Of a DNA stretch of 64,000 bases, positions 34,003 to 45,859 are shown piece after piece. Under the pieces are notes generated by a model. It was given only the letters and a program-made list of their open reading frames with translations, had not been told where the DNA came from and ran no database searches. The first letter of the stretch is position 1. Every line of letters starts with the position of its first letter. Origin of the DNA: Hyposmocoma kahamanoa (taxonomy: Eukaryota > Arthropoda > Insecta > Lepidoptera > Cosmopterigidae); the NCBI RefSeq assembly GCF_003589595.1, contig NW_020654289.1, positions 6,761,692 through 6,825,691 on the forward strand, given 5' to 3'. The translations under genes and the position numbers were made by a program.

Positions 34003-34305
34003 ACGACGTCGATAGCCTAACGGTTCACACTGTAGGCGCTGGATGCGAAGGTCCTGGGTTCGATTCCCGGTAGGATCAATTTGGGAAAATGAACTTTTTT
34101 AAATTGCTCTGGGTGTTCTGGGAAGTGCCCCAGAGTGAATTCCGTTGCTCTGATACTCATAGTACAGGGAACTATAGAAAAGGTGAGCAAATGTGGACTT
34201 TTGGAGATAAAAGAGACCTCTTCCAGCCAACCCAAGGCAGTGAGAACAAAAGTCATAAAGCTCATAAGGTCATATTATTAATGTTATAAGATAATAAATC
34301 TAAAA
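34003..34305 (+). mobile_element. SINE E copy 1 (tRNA-derived)
   Basis: A head with TAGCCTAACGGTTCA (A-box-like) and GGGTTCGATTCCCGG (B box) is followed by a body with GTTCTGGGAAGTGCCCC, TTGCTCTGATACTCATAGT and an A-rich 3' end. Related copies lie at 48607, 54494 and 61245. Confidence 0.8.
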
Positions 34306-34309
34306 ATAA

Positions 34310-35650
34310 AAATAATTTAAACTATTGTTATTGGTATATTAAGGCCACGTGTACATGAAGCTACATTTTTGTTCGAATATAGCCTCAAGTGCAACGGAAC
34401 AAGATCTGTTTATGTGTAACTTGATATGTAATATGTGAAGTGCTTCAGACCCAGACAATATTATTTTTTCTATAATCACGTAAACGCCCAGTTCATATTA
34501 TAATGAACATATAGCTATCGATTTAATGCTATATAACAATCTATATGACCGGTATCTAGAAAAATACGTTTTTCATAGTAAACTGAGGGCACTGTTGAGG
34601 CCTGAAGCATGTAATATATTTAGTACATTGTAATGTAAATTGGGTGTTTAGTGTTTTTCCCATCGTAGTTTTGTCGGGTCTTAATGTGAGGTATTTCCAC
34701 GCGAACCTAGGATATTAGGAGGTGAGGTGCGGGAGTCCGCCCCGCAATCTACGCGCTTAAAATTTATAAATAAATAAGAACAGGCGGATCAAATTTGACA
34801 CAAGTCGAACGTTGTCAAGTGCCCGATGGCAACTGACGGGGCAGCGGGTGGCTGGGCAATTTTCAAGTTCTAGGATAAATGTGAATTTAATACCTACAGG
34901 GCTTCAGGTGAAAACCAAAATTTTGCAGGTTTTGTGTAGTATTTAATGAGAAATATCTCCATATAAAAATTATTCGCAAAGTTTTAGATTTTTGTTTTAT
35001 ACTGTTTTCGGGAATTTATACCGAGTGAAGTGCATCCTATCGTATAATGAATTACCACATTCTTTACATAATATCCTTAGGTGTATCGTATATTTTTTAT
35101 TAGATCGTTATTATTTACTAATAGTAAATAATTAAATATCTAAACCATTTGATCTAACAAAACAGTTTTTCCTGTTTCGCCTTCGGTAACTCGCCTTAAT
35201 TAGTTATAAATGCCAAATATATTTCCAAGATAGATACATCATAATAAATTGACGCAAAATGATCACACTATCATAAAAATTAAAAAGTTAAAGGTGTATG
35301 AACTATTCGCAAGTTTATTCTTTAGCATTATTATTTTATTAATTCTACAGCATAAGCAAATAAAACGTTTATGATCTAAAAATAGCTGGTATAAATATAA
35401 TTATGTTTCAGTGATTTATAAGGTCAATCAACCTTTCGTTTCTACGGAAAATGACTATCAATACGTCTTTAGATAATAAGATAAATGCAAACATGGAGGA
35501 AAGAAATGATGACAGATGGAAGGAAATTTTGGGTCTTTTATCAGGCAACGTTTCGTTTCAGTCATTCTATAAGCAAAACATTTTAATAAATACTATGAAA
35601 CACTATTCTCAGTTATTATTATTACGTACCTTTTTTCTCCTAGTATTCTA
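34310..35650. other. AT-rich sequence without recognised gene
   Basis: A motif TTCGAATATAGCCTCAAGTG with GCAACGGAACAAGATC (34370-34410) has weaker relatives at 42640-42672 and 43710-43745, so it is a degraded repeat. A GC-rich patch lies at 34715-34860. Nothing else was recognised. Confidence 0.45.
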
Positions 35651-35651
35651 T

Positions 35652-35653
<2 letters not shown>

Positions 35654-35697
<44 letters not shown>
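35654..35697. repeat. AT dinucleotide microsatellite, 22 units
   Basis: Uninterrupted alternation of A and T over 44 bp. Confidence 0.98.
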
Positions 35698-35699
<2 letters not shown>

Positions 35700-35702
<3 letters not shown>

Positions 35703-36539
35703 ACTAAATGAAAAATTTATATTTAGCTACATTCTTAATCTATTTCAAATAGCACAATAAACAACTTAAAGAAACAGAAAACGAAAACTTTTTTTAAATA
35801 ACAACATCGTGTAATTTTTTAAATGTCATTTGTCATCAATCGTGTAGTTTTAATTAATTTGTTGTTTAAGTATAGTAAAATATACAAAATACTGTACAGT
35901 TTTTTCACAAGTCTGGTCGGTAATATTACTTTTTGTTTTCGGTGTAATTTGAAAATAAAAAAATAGTCGACTATATTTTTTTCATTCATTTGCTTTAATT
36001 TCCTACTGATGCAGGTTTGTTGGGTGTTTCAGGGTGATGAGTGCATCCTTGTAAATTACGTAAACTTGAACAAGTTTTTATATTTATTAAAATTTGATTT
36101 AATCAATGTCAAAGTGTATGTGTATGTAATATTTTTAGTTTTTCAGCTGTTTCTGCTTTGTCTCAAAATCTAAACAAAAATACATTTTTTTTTAATTTCG
36201 GTTTTTCTCAATAAACGTTGAATACGTTAAGTATTAAGCCGATGTTAAGGAGTGTTAATTTAATTACGACTTTATGTATACTCCTTATTTATTTAAAAAT
36301 AAATATGCTTAAACGTTACTACAAATAATTATAGAATCTTTTTTACACACGGTTTCTACATCTATAAACAGCCTAATTCTGAGTAGGCAGAAGGTAGGTG
36401 TTTTTACCTTGAAGATCCATTACCTTCCAAAACGGAGCGGAGAAGAGATGTGTCTCATCAATCAATAGTATTTCATTTATTTCTCCGATTAGTCCAAATG
36501 TTTGTAGCCCTATGTTCCTTGGCCGTGCCGTATATATGG
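35700..36539. other. AT-rich sequence without recognised gene
   Basis: No supported feature. Confidence 0.5.
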
Positions 36540-36990
36540 TTTTTTATAATATCAAGTGACGGGACGAACAAGTCATCCGCCTGGTAGTAAGCCACACGCC
36601 TACCCGAAACTATTACTATGAAATAAGTTAAACGATTAAATTAAAATACAACATCAAGTATGAAGTTCCATTCGCGACATGCGTGTTTTAATTTAGTCGA
36701 GTTATTTGGCAGTAATTGTTTAGGACGGATGTTGGACGGTCAACGAGAGTACAGAGCCAGTTGCAATACCACTCAGAGTTTTAAATTGCAAAGATCTGAG
36801 GGGAGCTATCACTTCCCCATCACCCTGAGACACTAACAAGTCTCACGTGCCTTTAATTTCATCAGCACCCCATCAAAGTGGAAATGAAGTAATGCTCACA
36901 TTACCATAAGGCGGCAGAACTAGGTATGGTGGCAGTACTTCGCTGGACGAACTCTTTCCCAAGAAGTTTTACTGTTGATGTATGTTATAT
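36540..36990 (-). repeat. Repeat A copy interrupted by B
   Basis: A blocks TCAAGTGACGGGACGAACAAG and GCCACACGCCT lie on the left. CAGTTGCAATACCACTCAG through CTGGACGAACTCTTTCCC lie on the right of the B insert. Confidence 0.85.
36617..36761 (-). repeat. Repeat B copy 3, inserted in A
   Basis: AAGTATGAAGTTCCATTCGC, TTTAGTCGAG and GGACGGATGTTGGACGG are B blocks. They sit exactly inside the CCATAACAGTTGC block of A. Confidence 0.65.
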
Positions 36991-37317
36991 GTTATGCATT
37001 AGTGAACCCTTCACGAAACTATTTACGAGGGTCTAATCTTTTCCCACAACCTATCAGTCAAATTTGTCGTAATGTTGTACATCAATAATATAGGAACTTA
37101 AAAAAATCGGAACAAACGATAAATTGTAGATAGCACAGATTAAGTAAGACCTAGTGAAACACACCTAAAGATTATTAAATTAAATGTACCTAACTGCATT
37201 TCAGTCTAAAAAATTGCCGCTTTCAAAGCTTACCAGTGGCTGAGCAGCTCTAGCTTTACCTATAGTGCATGGTGTGGCACACGGGGTCTTAGGGGACAGT
37301 TTTACTTAACAATTTTA

Positions 37318-37760
37318 TGTGACGTTAAGAGTCTATGCAACCAGAAATGATTTTGGTTGATTGATTCCGCATAGCAGTGAGTGTTGCATCAATCTGAAAA
37401 AAATATATTGTAAAATTGAAGATATAGGTACACTGATTACTATATAATGAAAACGCGATGCCCAAAAATTTTCATGACAGAAAAATAACACAAACTTACC
37501 TCGAAATTTTACTAAAAAACCACTGTATTCAGTCGGTACTTTACATATATTATTTTTTTATATATATCAACTGAATTATATAGAAGACGTATACTACATG
37601 ATATACTTTTTTCAAATGGATGTTATTTCGTTTGTAAAAAAATAATTTCTGAAATAAAGCCAGTGTCCCAGCCGCTCGACCCAAGCAAATGAACCGTATT
37701 AGTACGGGAAAAATTTGAATTCGAGATGAAGTAGTATGAACTCTTAAGATTGATTTTAAA
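37318..37760 (-). repeat. Repeat L copy, uninterrupted
   Basis: It runs from GATTCCGCATAGCAGTGAG through AAAAATTTTCATGACAG to GAACCGTATTAGTACGGG. It gives the undisturbed L order used to recognise insertions in the other copies. Confidence 0.7.
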
Positions 37761-38485
37761 TGCCCAATTAAAATCCTCGTTCTCTTTATAACGCTTTGAA
37801 GTAAAAATGACTATTTGGCAATTAAGGTTCATTACCTCTTACCTACATATAATGTTACCTACACACAATATGGTCATTTATTATTAGATAATAATATAAT
37901 GTATGCTTTAACGCTTTTAATTTTTGACTATTGGCACACTACGTCTCCCTAGCTCTGCCAGTTATCGCTTTGGAATTCTCCTCATACAGTTACGTATATA
38001 TGTCGCAAATATTATTATCCAATTAAATAATTTTGAGTTAGGAGGACTCTTTCGACCCTATATACTCTTTAATTTCCAAATCTTACTGGTCGTTCATCAT
38101 ATTCACTTGCGATAATGAATATTACATTCAATAATAAAACTACAACACAATATACAATAGTCATGTACTCTCGCGATTAGGGAACAATTAACACAGGTCA
38201 TTGGCCCTAGACCAAGACCGGCTAGCATTAGACCAAGCTTTGATAGCCTTGCTCGGTAATTACTAGACTATGAAATTAACTACCTTATTTCGACATCGCC
38301 ATTTGTTGCGTAGGCTCTGCTCTGTAGGTGTTTATTACCTAAATGATTATAGGATTCTTGCCGTCATCGTCAGATTTACTGGCTTCTTTGCTATTCAAGG
38401 ATAAACACTGCTTTGGAGATTTATCCAAAATTTATGTCTCAGAACACAAAAGTTCGTTTGTTTTTTTTAATAAAATTAAAATTAT
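37761..38485. other. Sequence without recognised gene
   Basis: No supported coding or repeat feature. Confidence 0.5.
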
Positions 38486-38489
38486 CTTG

Positions 38490-38760
38490 ACCGCCGCCTA
38501 GCTCTGGAGCAAAGATAGGAGCTACGATGGAACGAGCTCGCCCAGAAGGTGCCTATTAAGTGGGTTGTATGTGGTCGGAAACACAGTCGCAGACAGGGAA
38601 TTCCATTCCTGGGCTGTGCGCATAATAAAAAATGATGAAAAGCGTTAGTACGCTTGAAGGGAATATCGTTCAAGTATGGATGATATCCTGCCGTACATCT
38701 AGGTGTCCGATGGTAAAAGTGGGCAGGCGGGATAATCATCATCCTCCATCAGCGCTCATA
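38490..38760 (-). pseudogene. LINE reverse transcriptase C-terminus (CR1/Jockey-like), frameshifted
   Basis: On the minus strand one frame gives IPPAHFYHRTPRCTAGYHPY and FKRTNAF. A second frame continues with RTAQEWNSL and VFPTTYN. Together they match the conserved end of CR1/Jockey-type reverse transcriptases (FYHRTxRxxxxYHPY...RTAxxWNxLPxxVFPxxY...FK). At least one frameshift and altered residues (TVFP for the usual SVFP) show decay. The upstream catalytic part is missing, as in most 5'-truncated insertions. Confidence 0.7.
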
Positions 38761-39011
38761 GGCACACTCACCGAAATATATTCTGTAGAAAACCGACAGA
38801 CAAGCAAGTTTACGCCGGTGGGTTAAACTATGAAGTTTAGATTCAAGCTTATCGTCATCATTAAGTTTTCTGGCTCTGCGTTCAATCGAATCAAGAGCTT
38901 CAAGTTGATTGATACTTTGCTGAACCATCGTATTTGTGCCTTAGATTCAATATTGACACTAAAGTTAAAGTCTGCGCTCAATGTTTGTTTCTTGGGAGAT
39001 ATTTTTATTAT

Positions 39012-39255
39012 GAAGTGGCAGTGGGCGGGGCACATAGCTACGAGAACTGATGGCCGTTGAGGTGGAAAGGTTCTTCAATGGCGACCGCGCACCGGACGAC
39101 ACTCAGTGGGTAGGCCCGCCACCAGGTGGACCGACGATCTGGTGGAGGTCGCGGGAAGCCGATAGATGCGGGCAGCGCAGGACCGATCGTCGTGGAGATC
39201 GTTGGGGGAGGCCTATGCCCAACAGTGGGCGTCGTATGGCTGATTGATGATGATC
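39012..39255 (+). pseudogene. RTE-like LINE, C-terminus and 3' end
   Basis: One frame (from 39013) reads KWQWAGHIATRTDGR, stop, GGKVLQWRPRTGR, PATRWTDDLVEVAGSR, stop, MRAAQDRSSWRSLGEAYAQQ and ends in a TGA at 39241-39243. Both internal stops replace expected Trp codons. The pattern matches the C-terminus of RTE-clade proteins common in Lepidoptera. A short GAT/TGA repeat follows, as in RTE 3' ends, and directly abuts the next A copy. Confidence 0.8.
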
Positions 39256-39450
39256 TTTATTATACCAAGTGACAGAACGAACAAGTCATGCGCCTGGTGT
39301 TAAGACGACACGGCTGTCCATAACAGTTGCAGCGCCACTCAGCTCTTTAAATCGCAAAGATCTGAGGGGCCCTGTCACTCCCCGTCACTCTGAGACCTAA
39401 ATTCACAAAACCTAGGTGCCTCTAATTTCGCCAGCACCCTTACCCTTCTT
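39255..39450 (-). repeat. Repeat A copy, truncated
   Basis: From ATACCAAGTGACAGAACGAAC to CGCCAGCACCCTTACCCTTC. It touches the RTE 3' end on its left. Confidence 0.88.
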
Positions 39451-39604
39451 GTATATTACGTTACAGATTTACTACGGAAACGCGTTCATTACTCATAATA
39501 TACCCTAATTAATATTTAATATACTATTCAGAAAAGTGTTCCACAATGTGTCATTTATAAAGTACCATCCCAAACGTATATTGTAGTTTTTTTAAATTTT
39601 TAAT

Positions 39605-39835
39605 GACATCAAATGATGGGACGAACAAGTCGTGCGCCTGGTGGTAAGTGACACGCCTGTCCATAACAGTTACAACTTTATATCACAAAGGACTGAGGGG
39701 CATTGCGCCTGTCACCCTGAGACATAACTTGGCAATCTCATGTGTTTGTAATTTCACCAGCACTCCTTCGCGACGGGACACAGTAATGCAGTATTGCTTG
39801 GCGGCAGAAATGGTAAGTTACTTACTTGGATGAAC
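39605..39835 (-). repeat. Repeat A copy
   Basis: From ATCAAATGATGGGACGAACAA to GCTTGGCGGCAGAAATGGTAA, with several small deletions. Confidence 0.85.
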
Positions 39836-40213
39836 TACTTGCGGTTAGTATACAACGACTTTTTTTTAGGATATATTATTCACTCACGCCTGACTGCAAC
39901 CTCGCCACAGTCAATGACTTTTAACCTTGGATTATGCGACTTTAAAAAATCAATGAAGTCGCGCAAATAATAAATAAAAAAAATACAATCGACTTACTCA
40001 AATTATTGAATCGCACACTTGTTCCCTCTATTCACACTCACAGGTGTACACGCACACATCAACGTATTGTTTATTTAAAGGGTAGCTAAAGAGATGTAAA
40101 TTGCAACTGGTGAGAAATCTGTCACAGGTATACCTACTAATAGTAGTACGTAATTCAGTCTCTATTTATCTGATTAATATTTATGTCGTTCTTTTGTGAG
40201 AGTGCATTATAAT

Positions 40214-40422
40214 AACGCACACACACACACTCAACGTAGCCCCGCACTAGGAAACGATGTATCGCGGGTGCCGTGGACACACATAGACAACGACAAATTA
40301 CACCCAACTCACGTGAGAAATAAATGTAGGCTATACAAATATTGCTCACGGCCCGGGAATCGAACCTGGGACCTCTGCGTGGTAGTCTGGCATGGTAACT
40401 GTTCGGCCACAGAGGCAGTTAT
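40214..40422 (-). mobile_element. SINE D copy 5
   Basis: Complete tRNA-like head (GTGGCCGAACAG, GGTTCGATTCC) and body on the minus strand, ending in a GTGT-rich tail (the plus strand shows ACACACACACAC). Confidence 0.88.
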
Positions 40423-40429
40423 GTATAGA

Positions 40430-41260
40430 GATATTTATTACATAATTATTGTTTATCCCTTCAGCGACAGGAGAATAAATACAAGCTGATGATGATTTAC
40501 TAGGTACTTTGCCAAGACAAGGAGAAAAGAAGAGGGCCTCGTTCCAACCTGAAGACATGGTGCGTCCATACCGCGATGACGTGGCCGTGTATGGAGGACC
40601 CTTAGGCATTTCGTAGGCCTGTGTTCAATCAAATAATATGGTAGGTATTACTGATATATCTGTTAAAAATGTGCTATCGCCTTGTAAACTGTGTGAAATC
40701 AGGGATTTACTTGGAAGTTTGCGAGTATTTGAGCAAGTTGTAATATTAATACTATATAATTTCATTGGAAAATGATAACCACGGCCTTTGATATTAATTT
40801 CTAGTATTTAAACTTTTATTGCCTTTTTACCTTATCTGTATATTATCAAAATAAAAATAATACCAAATATTTCTATACTGTGTGAACTGAATATCTCTGA
40901 GTTTAATTAGTTAATATCCAAAAAAGTCGAACTTCGTTTTTCGTAATGTGCAATAATAATAATATTTTGTGCTTATTCTGCAAAAAAGTTAATCTTGCAT
41001 TTAAGTTCTAAGCTTATCTCTATCTATCTCAGTGTAATAGGCCTGAAACAGATCCTTAAATGACACCCGTATCCAGTAACAGTAAGACGCAAGTAATGAC
41101 ATAATTTATACAAGTTAACTAAGGTCAACCGAATTCAGGGCAAGTATTTTTTTCAGACGATGTTGTGGTTAAAGCAGGATATCGTTCGGTGTGACCAGGG
41201 ATCATATGGATTAACGGGAGGTGCGGTGATATCTACAACTGCTGTTGGAAATAAATACTT
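40430..41260. other. Sequence without recognised gene
   Basis: No supported feature. Confidence 0.5.
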
Positions 41261-41261
41261 T

Positions 41262-41312
41262 TCAGTAGAACTGCTTGTGAAAGAGTTCGCCCAGGGAAGT
41301 ACTGAGTAGATT
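41262..41312 (+). repeat. Repeat A head fragment
   Basis: AGTAGAACTGCTTGTGAAAG and GTTCGCCCAGGGAAGTACTG only. Confidence 0.7.
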
Positions 41313-41367
41313 TACGATAAAGTAGGCTAACGTTAGCTTTTGGTATTTTTATTTTATTTTATTTTTT

Positions 41368-41530
41368 TAACACACTCATAGCCCCGCACTAGCGAAACCC
41401 TGTGTCGCGGGTGCCACGGACACACACATAGATTACCACAAATTATATCCGAACTTACGAGAGACATAAATGTAAACCATACACATATTTCTCCCGGCCA
41501 GGGAGTCGGACCCAGAACCTCAGCATGGTA
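41368..41530 (-). mobile_element. SINE D copy 6, diverged
   Basis: Body blocks AGCCCCGCACTAGCGAAACC and GTGTCGCGGGTGCCACGG are clear. The B box is damaged (GGTCCGACTCC on the minus strand) and the A-box part is cut off. Confidence 0.8.
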
Positions 41531-41774
41531 ACATTTCAATAAAATTTTTCGAAACTTTCAGCACAAAAGTTTTCGGTAGCTTAGTAAATAACGCAGTAAT
41601 ATTCATATTTTTAATAAGGTCCTTTTTAATTTACTTTTTGCAGCTTCTGTTTATGGTTTATGGGTACTCCCATTTAAAAAATTAGGATGTACCGTAATTC
41701 ATATTAACTATAGATACGGAAACAACGTATTGCAATGTAATAAATAATTAACAGTGAAACAGATACTTCATTAG

Positions 41775-42019
41775 CAGCAGAGATCCTTGTGAAAGAGTTC
41801 GTCCAGGAAAGTACTACCACCTTACCTATTTCTGCAGCCAGCAGTAATGTAAGCATTATTGCGTTACCCTTTAGTAAGGGTGAAATTACAGACTTGTCAA
41901 CTTACGTCTCAGGGTGATGGGCGCAGTGGCTGAGTGGCACTGCAACTGTTATGGATAGGCGTGTCGCTTACCACCAGGCGCACGACTTGTCCATCCTGTC
42001 ACTTGGTATTATAAAAAAA
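41775..42019 (+). repeat. Repeat A copy, forward, with A tail
   Basis: It runs from CAGCAGAGATCCTTGTGAAAG to CACTTGGTATTATAAAAAAA. CATTAG precedes it (41769-41774) and follows the A tail (42020-42025), a plausible short target duplication. This supports the view that A is a retroposon whose 3' end is the A run. Confidence 0.88.
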
Positions 42020-42394
42020 CATTAGAGTTTCCGCGATACTCATTTTATGCCGGTCAAGTTCATCGACGGCAGTGACGTGGAAACTTCATCGGCTGCGGCG
42101 CGACGCACATGTCTTGTACACATCGTTAGCTCATTATTGTTTACAAACTAATTACTTATATTCTCAAAAACTCGGCCACTTATTTTTATCGTGCTATAAT
42201 AAACTGCGCACATTGGTAGCAAACTATCTTTTAAACGATCGCCATGAAAATGACGTCAAATTGTAATAAAGAATTTTAACTTTTTCCATGTCTTTACTAT
42301 AAAATTAAAGACTAACAGTTACGTAATTCTGAAACCTAAATTATGGCATCAAATTCTAAGGCTTTCGAGATTCCAAACTAACTAATGTTTTGAG

Positions 42395-42482
42395 CCTTTT
42401 ACAGGTCCCATGGTCAAAACTGACTTCAACAAATATACGCGATTTAGGCATATCCGAAAAAGATAAACAAATAGTTTCATTC
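42395..42482 (+). repeat. Repeat C remnant
   Basis: TTTTACAGGTCCCATGGTCA and AACAAATATACGCGATTTAG with AAATAGTTTCATT are left; the centre is deleted. Confidence 0.6.
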
Positions 42483-42611
42483 CAATGATGGCATCAAGTA
42501 TTGAAATAAATTTTCTTGTTATTACTGAAAGAAATTATAGTTCTTTACAACCCCGCATCATGGCGAGAGTCTAATCGGTTACTTATTTTACTATACATAC
42601 ATGTTCCGGCA

Positions 42612-42720
42612 AGAGCACATCCAATTTGACAATTTTGTTCTAATATCGCGCGTAGTGCAACGGAACAAGATAGGCCACTTTTAATCTTGATGTCCTCAAT
42701 ATGTCAGATTGGATGTGTAA
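42612..42720. repeat. Small inverted repeat
   Basis: GCACATCCAATTTGACA near 42615 pairs with TGTCAGATTGGATGTGT near 42702 with one mismatch. The loop contains GCAACGGAACAAGAT, seen also near 34390. Confidence 0.55.
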
Positions 42721-42872
42721 TTTATCATTGTTCTTTTCATTTTTGAGGACTCTCACCATGATTAAGGTGGCACAATCGCATCCTAATCTATAATTACCTC
42801 AATGAAATTGACTTAAACTATGTAACTTTTGTTATTCATACATCTCAAACATGAAAAATTGAATGAAATATA

Positions 42873-43027
42873 GGCAATGAAACTATTTCTCAAAATTTAA
42901 ATCATGGGACCTGTAAAGGGCTCGAAACGTCGGTTTGTTTATAAAAAAACAAATATACGCGATTTAAATCCGGAAAAATAGTTTCATTTCCTATGTGTAA
43001 AAATCGCGAAAACCTAAGAACTCGATA
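42873..43027 (+). repeat. Repeat C copy with short fold-back start
   Basis: GCAATGAAACTATTTCTC is followed by a forward unit CATGGGACCTGTAAAGGGCTCG, ACGTCGGTTTG, GATTTAAATCCGGAAAAATAG and AAGAACTCGATAT. Confidence 0.8.
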
Positions 43028-43417
43028 TAAATGAAATATGTTGTGTATGAATGTTGATCGGATGTTAATGACGCGTGAGCAAGACCAGAAAAAATACATC
43101 AGTTTGTTACACAATGTTAGTTATTTACAAAAGTAGAAAGACAACCGCAAACAAAAACAATTAGAACATAAATAAATGTTATAAGAAAGCACCAAAAACA
43201 AGTGCAGTCAAGAAATCACGCTCGACGATTGCTTCGCACTTTGGCAAGCATCATAGAGTTGTGCTTGACGCGCTCTTAACCTTATACATTTCAATTTAAA
43301 AAGAGAGATTTCAAGTAAGTATAGTCCCGTACATTTCTATATAAATTTTCTATATAGGACCCTCTCTACCGACCCTTAGAGTACACAAAAAGGGCACTAT
43401 AACCTGTGCAAGCAAGT

Positions 43418-43672
43418 CTGCACAGGAACCTTATCAGTCAGGTCCTAACCCCAAATCTGCCCGTTTTCACAGATTTCACCCGGTTCTCAAAGGCCACTGC
43501 TTTGGGTGAGCTACCCCGGGTACGCCCTCCCTATTGTCCAGATAGGTACCGGATCTGTTGGCACGCTCACTACCCATTGCGCATTGCGCAACTACCGGTT
43601 GTCACCTTGACTGTAAAGTCCATTACCAAATCTCCTCTTTGGTGGTGGAGCTGTGAGTCTCTCCAGTTTAAA
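43418..43672 (+). repeat. Repeat H copy 2
   Basis: TTTGGGTGAGCTACCCCGGG, CTCCCTATTGTCCAGATAGG, TTGCGCATTGCGCAAC and TGGTGGTGGAGCTGTGAG parallel the copy at 11131-11545. Confidence 0.65.
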
Positions 43673-43679
43673 TAAGTAC

Positions 43680-45299
43680 AGTCACCAGCACATCAAGCTG
43701 TGCACTTTTGATCGAATATCGCCTCCAAAGCATCGGATCAAGTTCCGACAATGTGTAGTTTGATTGCTGCAGTCCGTACAGATAGCTTTGTTGCGACGCT
43801 ACGGTTCGTTACACGTATATTATTTGGATTCACTCTAAGTACTTAGTTGACGTTTCCTATCAATGTTATTTCATAAAGTCACCTTATTAGGTATTACTAA
43901 TGTTTATATTATCCAGTGTGGTGGATTACTAAACACGTTCTATGTTTACACAAGACTGCTGCATGCTGACTGTACACAAACTTTGTTCAAATTGCGCTTA
44001 AAACGACTACATATTTTTTTAATTGGGTCAATTACTAGTGCAGTCGGATTGCAGTTGAGGAAGGCGACTATTCTGATGATTCCAGCAAGCTGCATTCAAA
44101 CTGCAATTCAATTCAGATACTATTTTATGTTGCAATGCAGTGGCAACGTGGTTTGCACTAACAATCATCAAAGCTAACAACATTGAACACAATAGAGCAA
44201 TCAAATTTTACGGAAGATTAGATTGAATAAGACATGATGGCCAACACCCGATCATTGATAGACGTTTTTGTACCTGCTTGGAATTGGCATACAATTACGT
44301 ACTGTTTGCTATTATGGAATGATCACCTGATCAAATAGAGGTTATTCTTATATATAATAGAAATAGTGGTTATTCTGTTATCTCACGATTCACATGGTGA
44401 TTTTACTCATCAATACGAACAGCATTTACAGTACTTCTGTGAATTAATGAAAATAAAACAAATTGTAGGTACTCGATCAAAATGGCATCTCAGTTTTTTT
44501 TCGCTAATCTAAGGTTATCACTCTAGTAAGATAATCGTATTGATGAGACGAATAACGCCCTGAAATATTAAAAAATCAAAATGGCACTTTGTGTACTCGT
44601 AATGAATCTCGTAGGCACAGACTCTCTAATACACTGCATTAGCATACTAATAGCTCACCGTTACCATAGGCCTCTTTATTAAAGAAGGATTACCCATAAT
44701 CACACCGCTTGTCAAATGATAAACGCTATTATGCCTACGTTTAACGTTAGGCACCAAGGTGTAAGTATACACTGTAAATATGTTTTATCAGTCACAGGAA
44801 AATACGAGATGATGTTATTAGTTACAAAGAAAAACAGAAACTGCACAAATAAAAAACTTCACATCATTCGTAGTTCAAGAATAACAAATTCCACTAGATA
44901 TCCTGACGAGACAACATGGTATTAGCACAAAAACTGTTGACACCACGGAGATTAGCAGTGTTTGTTCAATTATCGATAAGGCGTGAACAAAATGAAATAT
45001 GGTATTATTTGCACAAAATAATATGTGATTTATGGAAACCAATGTCCGATACCTCGACCATGGTATAATAAAACTAGCATGGTAACTCCATACAAACGTC
45101 CGTGTACGGCGGCACACATTCGCATAACGTCGCGGTGCATTCGCGTTGCATAGCACGGGTCGCCACACGCGCCTTTAATATAATTTAAGCGGTTCCTCGA
45201 TGTTCTACGAATGACTTCAAATAGTAGACGTGTTTATTGTTGTATTATCACACTTATAAATGCGCAATTGGCTTGAGCCGGTCACAAAAAGTTTTCTGT
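43680..45299. other. Sequence without a supported gene
   Basis: The open frames at 43863-44177 and 44875-45168 (minus) have no recognisable motifs and no strong starts. A short GC-richer patch with CpGs lies at 45090-45175. Confidence 0.4.
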
Positions 45300-45303
45300 C
45301 CAT

Positions 45304-45371
45304 GCAGTAAGTAATTAATAGTAGTAATTAATAATAAGTAAGTAATTAATAGTAATTAATAGTAGTAGTAA
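45304..45371. repeat. TAATAG-type low-complexity tract
   Basis: Irregular tandem GTAAGTAATTAATAGTAG units. Confidence 0.8.
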
Positions 45372-45858
45372 TTCCCATTATGTCGTGACGACCGATAATC
45401 ATGTAGTTTAGTATCGTGTCTTGTGTATTTAAATGAAGTTGTTCACATATATTACAACACGATTAACTGTCGTTCACGACTTTTTTGACGTTACGACGAC
45501 AGACTACCGTGACAATGGGAAAACTAAGAACGACAGTCGACAGACGATAAATAAAAAGTCACGACAGACAATCGCAGCAACTATTGTCATCACGTTTATT
45601 TATCGTTGTCTACACGTTTTCTGCACCCTACTCTCCCCTCTAGTCACCCGCGTCCGCGGCTGTGCATCAAACGATTCTGTAGTGCCATGCCGGCTGCCGT
45701 GAAGCGACAAATTGTCGTTACGATCCAGTGGGAATAGCTAGCTATCGTTCAACGATAAAAAACGTCCACGACCCACGACAGACAGTCGACAGTTTATGAC
45801 ATGGGAACAGGCTAATAGCGACAGCCGTCCAAAGATAAATAAAATGTTACGACAAAAT
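45372..45858 (+). mobile_element. Repeat K copy (Harbinger-like MITE), ends eroded
   Basis: TTCCCATTATGTCGTGACGA, GAAGTTGTTCACA, GACGTTACGACGACAGAC and GGCTGCCGTGAAGCGAC match the copy at 19476. The outermost GGGCGC is missing at both ends. Confidence 0.75.
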
Positions 45859-45859
45859 T

